Origin: Anaerolineae bacterium UTCFX2
Lineage (GTDB): Bacteria > Chloroflexota > Anaerolineae > Anaerolineales > UBA4823
NCBI GenBank assembly: GCA_002050125.1
Contig: MWTA01000095.1
Coordinates: forward strand, 1 to 38,622
Direction of reading: 5' to 3'
Length of the DNA stretch: 38,622 bases
Shown: piece after piece, positions 34,225 through 38,622 of the stretch
Numbering within the stretch: position 1 is the stretch's first letter
Layout of the letters: every line of letters begins with the position of its first letter
Notes under the pieces: generated by a model
Database searches by the model: none
Told to the model about the DNA's origin: nothing
What the model saw: the letters and a program-made list of their open reading frames with translations, nothing else
Translations under genes and position numbers: made by a program

Positions 34225-34467
34225 GTGGCATATACACTGGTTCTCCATATTATGAATACTGATCCGATTGTAGGGGAAGCTGAAGAACTCCCGTCAGCCA
34301 ACGCAACCCTGATCATCGTTTCAAACGTGCGGCGCATGGACGGCAAAGACGTGCATTATGTCGCGGAAAACACCACTAAAGTTGTGTGGCCGCTTGACCG
34401 CATTAATTTTATCGAGGTGATGGGCGAAGAACACGAAGAAGAGATCATCGGATTCGTGCGGGAGTGA
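34225..34467 (+). CDS. Small conserved-looking protein of unknown function, 80 aa
   Basis: A GTG start with GGAGG 5 nt upstream. The 80-aa product is acidic and mostly beta, for example ATLIIVSNVRRMDGKD, followed by VVWPLDRINFIEVM and the Glu-rich end GEEHEEEIIGFVRE. There is no signal, helix or Cys. I do not recognise a family. It sits 21 nt after the FHA gene and 6 nt before the response regulator, so it belongs to the same operon. Confidence 0.85.
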   Translation: MAYTLVLHIMNTDPIVGEAEELPSANATLIIVSNVRRMDGKDVHYVAENTTKVVWPLDRINFIEVMGEEHEEEIIGFVRE

Positions 34468-34473
34468 GCGAGT

Positions 34474-35217
34474 ATGTCGCATGATCAATTTAGAGATCGA
34501 AAAATCCTCGTAGTCGATGACGAGGAGCGGATGGTGCGGTTTATCCGCCTGAACCTCGAGCACGACGGTTTTCGAGTGATTGAAGCATTCAACGGGACAC
34601 AAGCGATAAACAAAGTTCGCAGCAACCTGCCGGACCTGGTTTTGTTGGATGTGATGATGCCCGACATTGATGGGTTTGAAGTCTTACGCATCCTGCGGGA
34701 GACCAGCTCGATCCCGGTGATCATGCTCACCGCTAAAGGCGAAGAAGGCGACCGGGTGCGCGGCCTGGAACTGGGCGCGGATGATTACATCACAAAACCC
34801 TTCAGCCCGCGCGAGCTGGTCAGTCGGGTGCGGGCAGTGCTGCGCCGGACGGAAATGGGGACTGCCGCCACGCACGGCTTAATCGAGGTGGACGACCGGC
34901 TCAAGATCGACTTCGACCGACGCGAGGTTTGGGTGGATGGCAAGCTGGTCAACCTGAGACCTACGGAATACCGTCTTCTATATCACCTGATCCAAAACGC
35001 GGGCTGGGTGGTGACCCACGACCAAATCCTGGCAAAAGTGTGGGGTTACGAATATCGAGACGAGCCGCACTACGTCCGGCTGTATATCAACTATCTGCGC
35101 AAAAAACTGGAGAAAGACCCCACAAACCCGAAGTATATTCTCACCGAACGCGGTGTGGGCTATCGCTTTGTGGATTTCCGGCGCAAGAAACCTGATGAAG
35201 AAACTTCTCAGGATTAA
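34474..35217 (+). CDS. OmpR/PhoB-type response regulator (orphan)
   Basis: A 247-aa regulator. The receiver has the acidic pair DDEE, phospho-Asp59 (LLDVMMP), the Thr in MLTAKG and Lys108 (YITKPF). The C-terminal winged helix has the recognition segment [20 protein letters not shown] and [11 protein letters not shown]. No histidine kinase is present in the window, so its input may come from elsewhere or from the Ser/Thr kinases here. It begins 6 nt after the 80-aa gene. Confidence 0.95.
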   Translation: MSHDQFRDRKILVVDDEERMVRFIRLNLEHDGFRVIEAFNGTQAINKVRSNLPDLVLLDVMMPDIDGFEVLRILRETSSIPVIMLTAKGEEGDRVRGLELGADDYITKPFSPRELVSRVRAVLRRTEMGTAATHGLIEVDDRLKIDFDRREVWVDGKLVNLRPTEYRLLYHLIQNAGWVVTHDQILAKVWGYEYRDEPHYVRLYINYLRKKLEKDPTNPKYILTERGVGYRFVDFRRKKPDEETSQD

Positions 35218-35233
35218 GCCGATATTACAGGTC

Positions 35234-35262
35234 TTGTCAGCCTAATTAGGATCAGCTATACT
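35234..35262 (+). promoter_or_regulatory. Promoter of the NarL-type regulator; leaderless transcript predicted
   Basis: TTGTCA (35234-35239), a 17-nt spacer, then TATACT (35257-35262). The ATG is at 35270, so transcription should start at or within 1-2 nt of the start codon. There is no ribosome site. Confidence 0.65.
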
Positions 35263-35269
35263 CGACGCG

Positions 35270-35938
35270 ATGGACAAGAACTTATCTGGAAAACAACGCA
35301 TCTTGCTAGTGGACGATCACGAGATCGTCCGCCTGGGGCTTAAAGCATTATTGGAGCGGCATCCAAATTTCGAGGTCGTCGCCGAAGCCAGCACCGCCCG
35401 AGAAGCGATAGAGAAAGTGGAAACGTTCAACCCGGATGTCGTGGTGATGGATATCCGCCTCCCTGGAGGATCGGGGATCGAAGCTTGTGAAGAGATTGCA
35501 GAGCGGTTTCCGGAATCCAAGGTCATCATGTTGACCTCCTACGCCGAAGACGAGATGCTTTTTTCTGCCATCCGAGCCGGCGCAGCCGGATACGTGCTCA
35601 AGCAGATTGGCGGAGAAGACTTGATGAAGGCTATCGAGGCGGTCGGGCGTGGCGAAGCGCTGCTGGACCCCGCGGTGACGCAACGAGTTTTCCAGGAGGT
35701 CCGTAAAGCAGCCAGAGAAGAAGAGGCGTCTGCTTTTTCCGCCTTAACCCAACAAGAAAAACATGTGCTGTTACTGGTTTCGGAAGGAAAGACGAATCGC
35801 GAAATTGCCAAGGCGCTTTTCCTGGGAGAAGGAACGGTTCGCAATTATGTCAGCAGCATCCTCTCCAAGCTGGGCGTAAGCAATCGGGCTGAAGCCGCGG
35901 CTTATGCCGTGGAACACAATCTGCGCGATTATTTATGA
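35270..35938 (+). CDS. NarL/FixJ-type response regulator
   Basis: A 222-aa regulator. The receiver has DDHE, phospho-Asp61 ([12 protein letters not shown]) and the Lys in YVLKQIG. The C-terminal LuxR-type helix-turn-helix reads [21 protein letters not shown], then [18 protein letters not shown]. It is similar in plan to DevR/LiaR. It has its own promoter within 40 nt of the upstream regulator gene and is followed by a strong terminator. No partner sensor kinase is seen. Confidence 0.95.
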   Translation: MDKNLSGKQRILLVDDHEIVRLGLKALLERHPNFEVVAEASTAREAIEKVETFNPDVVVMDIRLPGGSGIEACEEIAERFPESKVIMLTSYAEDEMLFSAIRAGAAGYVLKQIGGEDLMKAIEAVGRGEALLDPAVTQRVFQEVRKAAREEEASAFSALTQQEKHVLLLVSEGKTNREIAKALFLGEGTVRNYVSSILSKLGVSNRAEAAAYAVEHNLRDYL

Positions 35939-35966
35939 AGTTGGAGCAACATCATTAGAACCGGAG

Positions 35967-35994
35967 CGGAAGAGCTGCCTCTTCCGTTTTTTTT
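35967..35994 (+). terminator. Rho-independent terminator after the NarL-type regulator
   Basis: CGGAAGAG and CTCTTCCG form a perfect 8-bp stem with loop CTGC, followed by eight Ts (35987-35994). It reads on the plus strand and ends the signalling operon. Confidence 0.95.
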
Positions 35995-35998
35995 GTTA

Positions 35999-36346
35999 TC
36001 AATCTTTCTGAGTTCGGCAAATGGGACAAGGACAAAGCGCCCTTAAGAAATCCCAAGTGTAAATTCCAAAATGATGTCCATCCTCCCATTCGATGGTGAT
36101 GGCATAGCTGCCAACAGCCTCGATATTCTTTATTCGGGTTGCAGGAACATCCTCTAACGGCGTCTCGAAAACCTGTGGGTCTGGCACGGCGCTCATATTG
36201 GCGTGTCCGCCGCGGCACTCGGCGCAAGGGCAGGCAGCCCGTAATACGGCAAAAGGATACAGGCTCTCATGCCCATCGCTCCACTTGATCTGGAGCGTTG
36301 CAGTCTTCCGATCAGCCGTGATATTTACAGGTCTATGGTTCAACAT
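35999..36346 (-). CDS. DUF971 protein with two CPCxxC motifs
   Basis: A 115-aa protein of the DUF971 (gamma-butyrobetaine hydroxylase N-terminal-like) fold: LQIKWSDGHESLYPFAVLR, then ACPCAECRGG, and WEDGHHFGIYTWDFLRALCPCPIC at the end. Two CPCxxC clusters (Cys39/41/44 and Cys105/107/110) suggest metal binding. Small members are linked to iron-sulphur metabolism, but the role here is unknown. GAGG lies 9 nt before the ATG. It follows the SH3 gene by about 19 nt on the same strand. Confidence 0.85.
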   Translation of the reverse strand: MLNHRPVNITADRKTATLQIKWSDGHESLYPFAVLRAACPCAECRGGHANMSAVPDPQVFETPLEDVPATRIKNIEAVGSYAITIEWEDGHHFGIYTWDFLRALCPCPICRTQKD

Positions 36347-36365
36347 AAAGATCAACCTCGAATTA

Positions 36366-36878
36366 TTATGGATTTTGAACAATTCCCAGGAAGCTTGCCA
36401 CAGCCCAGCCCTGGCGGGCGGGGTCAAAGGGACCCTTCAAGTGCCACCAAACATAACCGTCCATTTCGACCGGTCCATCATCTACCTCGAAAACCTCAGC
36501 CTCGCTGGCTACAAGTAGGATATCCCCGTTCAAACCGGGTTGATCGCGCATCCGCAGCCCGTCTCCGCCGGTGCCGGCTACCTGCACATACGCGCCAATC
36601 GCGAGCTCCCCTCCCGGCGTTATTTGCGGGGTGGCTTCCAGCGCGTTTGGGGGTAGCGAAGCTGGAACTATAGATGTCGAGGTTGGAAAGACTGCTGGTT
36701 GAATCTCCAGTATCGCAGTCGAGGGCGCGGCTGGCGCGCTAGTCAACCGCCCCCAGAGCAGAACGGTTGAGGTCATCGTCAGCAGCATACATGCAATGCC
36801 TATCGATCCTGCAATTACCCACAGACTAAAGATCGAATAGCGTGGTTTTGATCTGGCGGTTCGATCCACTCGATACAT
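36366..36878 (-). CDS. Membrane-anchored SH3-like domain protein
   Basis: A 170-aa protein (ATG at 36878; a TTG at 36890 is an alternative, neither with a good ribosome site). A basic N-terminus precedes a single helix (about 18-42), then a Pro/Ala/Ser/Thr linker. The C-terminal domain is SH3b-like (YVQVAGTGGDGLRMRDQPGL, WWHLKGP and GWAVASFLG). It faces the outside and may bind peptidoglycan or a peptide. It is divergent from the kinase at 37024, which suggests a shared regulatory region. Confidence 0.8.
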   Translation of the reverse strand: MYRVDRTARSKPRYSIFSLWVIAGSIGIACMLLTMTSTVLLWGRLTSAPAAPSTAILEIQPAVFPTSTSIVPASLPPNALEATPQITPGGELAIGAYVQVAGTGGDGLRMRDQPGLNGDILLVASEAEVFEVDDGPVEMDGYVWWHLKGPFDPARQGWAVASFLGIVQNP

Positions 36879-36940
36879 CGTTGTTTTCAACCGAACTCAA
36901 ACGTCAATGATTCTACCCGATAAACCCACAGCCAGAGTTC

Positions 36941-36971
36941 TTTCCGAATGGCGATAACCGATTGGTATAAT
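36941..36971 (+). promoter_or_regulatory. Promoter of the third kinase gene
   Basis: TTGGTATAAT at 36962-36971, an extended -10, preceded by a poor -35 (TTCCGA, spacer 19). The leader to the ATG at 37024 is about 45 nt and has no clear ribosome site. The same intergenic region must also serve the divergent SH3 gene, possibly through TAGAAT at 36914-36909 on the minus strand. Confidence 0.55.
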
Positions 36972-37023
36972 AGATAAGTCTAACCGAAATTGAAACATCT
37001 TTGTCAGTAACGTCGATTTTCAA

Positions 37024-38139
37024 ATGCAGGAAAACTTGATCCTCAACAACCGCTACCGAGTCGAAGAGAAATTAGGCGCTGGAGGCATGGCTGAGGTTTA
37101 CCGCGCCCATGACCAAACCCTGGAACGCACCGTTGCAATCAAGGTGCTGCGCAAGGACTATTCCCAAAACGCCAACTTTCGGACGCGCTTTCATCAAGAA
37201 GCGAAAGCCGCCGCCAATCTCTCTCACCCCAACATTGTAACTGTTCATGATTTCGGCTTTTCTGCCGATCAGTTATTCATCGTGATGGAAAACGTGCCGG
37301 GCAAAGACCTAAAGACCTTGATGAAGGAACGCGGCAAGTTTCCCATAAACGAAGCGATTGATCTGATCAGCCAGGCGTGCGCCGGACTGGGTTATGCACA
37401 TCGGGCGGGGTTGGTGCATTGCGATGTAAAACCACAGAACATCCTGGTCACTCCGGATCACCGTGTAAAAGTGGCGGATTTTGGCATTGCGCGCGCGCTG
37501 GCAACCATCTCGCCAGAAGAACAAAGCGAAGTCGTGTGGGGCTCGCCGCAGTATTTTTCCCCCGAACAGGCGGCTGGTCTTGGTCCTTCGCCGGCATCGG
37601 ATGTCTATTCTCTGGGTGTAATCTTCTACGAAATGCTGACCGGACGATTGCCGTTTATTGCCTCCAGCCCTCAGGAGCTTGCCCGGCTGCATCGTGAGGC
37701 GCTGCCCCCCTCGCCGCGGCGCTTCAACCCCGGTATTCCCGTCCAGCTTGAACAGATCATCCTGAAGGTCCTTTCGAAAGAACCTTCGGCGCGCTATCGC
37801 ACCGCGGACCAATTCGGTCAGGTGCTGCAACACTTCGAGCGGCGCCCCCTGCCTCGGCCGGTGCCCTCGCCAGCGCTGCAAACGACCGTGCCGCCGGGAA
37901 GCCCGATGCCAGCCCGGCAGCCCATCCCCAGCCAACCGCGCCCCCCGGTCAGCGCGGTTGACCCGAATACAATCAAATTTGTGGATCCTGATTCGGGGGT
38001 GGTGATCATCTCGCCCAGAAAAAACGACCAGGAATTCGATTGGGTTACCTGGTCCCTGGCTGCTTTGGCGTTCCTGGCGGTTGGAGGATTGATCCCATTC
38101 TGGCTATGGGTTTATTATGCCTTGAACAAGCCTTTTTGA
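37024..38139 (+). CDS. Ser/Thr protein kinase with C-terminal membrane helix
   Basis: A 371-aa Hanks-type kinase. The kinase domain (about 8-270) has GAGGMAEVYRA, Lys40 (VAIKVL), DFG and SPEQAAG. The catalytic loop reads HCDVKPQN, with Cys133 in place of the Arg of HRD, so it is a non-RD kinase and may not need activation-loop phosphorylation. A Pro-rich linker (about 275-315) is followed by a single helix (about 345-365) with only a few residues outside. There is no external sensor domain, unlike the kinase at 13435. The start is ATG at 37024; no ribosome site is evident. Confidence 0.93.
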   Translation: MQENLILNNRYRVEEKLGAGGMAEVYRAHDQTLERTVAIKVLRKDYSQNANFRTRFHQEAKAAANLSHPNIVTVHDFGFSADQLFIVMENVPGKDLKTLMKERGKFPINEAIDLISQACAGLGYAHRAGLVHCDVKPQNILVTPDHRVKVADFGIARALATISPEEQSEVVWGSPQYFSPEQAAGLGPSPASDVYSLGVIFYEMLTGRLPFIASSPQELARLHREALPPSPRRFNPGIPVQLEQIILKVLSKEPSARYRTADQFGQVLQHFERRPLPRPVPSPALQTTVPPGSPMPARQPIPSQPRPPVSAVDPNTIKFVDPDSGVVIISPRKNDQEFDWVTWSLAALAFLAVGGLIPFWLWVYYALNKPF

Positions 38140-38196
38140 TCCGTTGGAACGAGGAATCCGCCGCTGCGATTTTTCTTAGCGAATTAATCACAGGCA

Positions 38197-38223
38197 CAAA
38201 AAAGATCACGCCTTCGCGTGATC
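38197..38223 (-). terminator. Rho-independent terminator of rpmB
   Basis: On the minus strand, GATCACGC (38223-38216) and GCGTGATC (38211-38204) form a perfect 8-bp stem with loop GAAG. This is followed by six Ts and a G (38203-38197). It lies 52 nt past the rpmB stop. Confidence 0.9.
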
Positions 38224-38274
38224 CCAAACAAGGTATTCCGAAGCTACTGGGCGCAAAGCGCCGGTTCGATTGGC

Positions 38275-38457
38275 TCAGTCAGTCTTCACCAGGGTGCGGA
38301 TACACTTTGTGCACAGAACTTTGCGCACCATGCGTCCATTTTCCAATACGTGGATGGTTTGCAGATTCGGACGAAAAGTCCGCTGAGTAGCTTTATTCGA
38401 CCACGGTCGATTTCGACCAAATGTCGTTTTCTTTCCACAATGAGCACATACTGCCAT
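38275..38457 (-). CDS. rpmB: 50S ribosomal protein L28, zinc-binding form
   Basis: L28 of the large ribosomal subunit, 60 aa. It starts MAVCAHCGKKTTFGRN, with RPWSNKATQRTFRPNLQ in the middle. It carries two Cys pairs (Cys4/Cys7 and CTKC near residues 49-52), the zinc-binding C+ form; some bacteria have a Cys-free paralogue used in zinc shortage. AAGGA lies 9 nt before the ATG. It has its own promoter and terminator and stands alone, convergent with the kinase. Confidence 0.96.
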   Translation of the reverse strand: MAVCAHCGKKTTFGRNRPWSNKATQRTFRPNLQTIHVLENGRMVRKVLCTKCIRTLVKTD

Positions 38458-38556
38458 TTCAAAAATCCTTTCCGATACGGTCGTGACCTGGCAAGCCGCC
38501 AGCGAACCAACTTCATCTTGATGTGTTAGGGTCGCTCCCTAGATAATAGCCGTGCA

Positions 38557-38585
38557 ATATTACCACAAACATGGATCGCGATCAA
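38557..38585 (-). promoter_or_regulatory. Promoter of rpmB
   Basis: On the minus strand, TTGATC (38585-38580), a 17-nt spacer ending in TGG, then TAATAT (38562-38557). The leader to the ATG is about 90 nt. Confidence 0.75.
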
Positions 38586-38622
38586 GCATTGTAGGCAAGC
38601 AGTGACTGTTCCAGATTTGGTA

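Noticed and set aside
35967..35994. Same hairpin as a terminator for the minus-strand DUF971 gene
   Set aside because: On the minus strand the stem is not followed by a T run; it serves the plus strand only.
38286..38516. 76-codon minus-strand frame overlapping rpmB
   Set aside because: It is out of frame with L28, which matches its family fully; no ribosome site supports it.

Overview
The window looks like about 38.6 kb of chromosome from a Chloroflexota bacterium, most likely class Anaerolineae. This is inferred from protein character and gene content, not from a search. Supporting signs are many lipoproteins with LxxC lipoboxes, Ser/Thr kinases carrying PD40 or PQQ-type propellers, and a complete branched-chain amino acid (liv) ABC operon. 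Frequent TTG/GTG starts and the classic rpmH-rnpA-yidD-yidC-jag block (with gyrB 11 kb away) fit as well. No CRISPR array, phage, transposase or rRNA was seen. One tRNA (Glu, UUC) is present.

Layout. (1) 1-5.7 kb, minus strand: a 58-aa membrane-anchored peptide, a mostly empty stretch, tRNA-Glu with its own promoter, then (in transcription order) rpmH, rnpA, yidD, a PQQ-propeller lipoprotein, yidC and jag; folD lies upstream under its own promoter beside a perfect palindrome. (2) 5.7-8.9 kb, minus: a DHH/DHHA1 phosphoesterase downstream of a fused CdaA-CdaR (diadenylate cyclase plus YbbR repeats), a likely c-di-AMP make/break pair. (3) 9.0-13.4 kb, plus: a tight operon with a lipoprotein, a 45-aa one-TM microprotein ending in WIYQGF, a DltB-like MBOAT acyltransferase, an SGNH-type protein, and a second SGNH-type lipoprotein. 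I read this as an envelope-polymer acylation machine with a DltX-like component but no dltA/dltC nearby. (4) 13.4-18.65 kb, minus: membrane protein, gyrB, and a transmembrane Ser/Thr kinase with an external PD40 propeller. (5) 18.7-24.8 kb, plus: livKHMGF plus a small membrane protein, with promoter, long leader (including a 6-codon mini-ORF), intercistronic hairpin and end hairpin. (6) 24.8-29.3 kb, plus: CinA with a degraded deamidase domain, an MTA/SAH deaminase fused to a CYTH domain, and an aldo-keto reductase. (7) 29.35-36 kb, plus: a signalling operon (soluble kinase-PQQ propeller, PP2C phosphatase, DnaJ-VWA fusion, zinc ribbon-FHA, small unknown protein, OmpR-type regulator), then a NarL-type regulator that is probably leaderless and ends at a textbook terminator. 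(8) 36-38.6 kb: an SH3-protein/DUF971 pair (minus) divergent from a third Ser/Thr kinase (plus), then rpmB (minus) with clear promoter and terminator.

Themes. Three Hanks-type kinases, one PP2C phosphatase, one FHA reader, one VWA-cochaperone and two orphan response regulators sit within 25 kb. The most notable candidates are the DltX-like microprotein/MBOAT/SGNH operon, the deaminase-CYTH fusion, the DnaJ-VWA kinase/phosphatase operon and the CdaA-CdaR fusion. Several promoters share an extended -10 of the form TGGTAnnAT.
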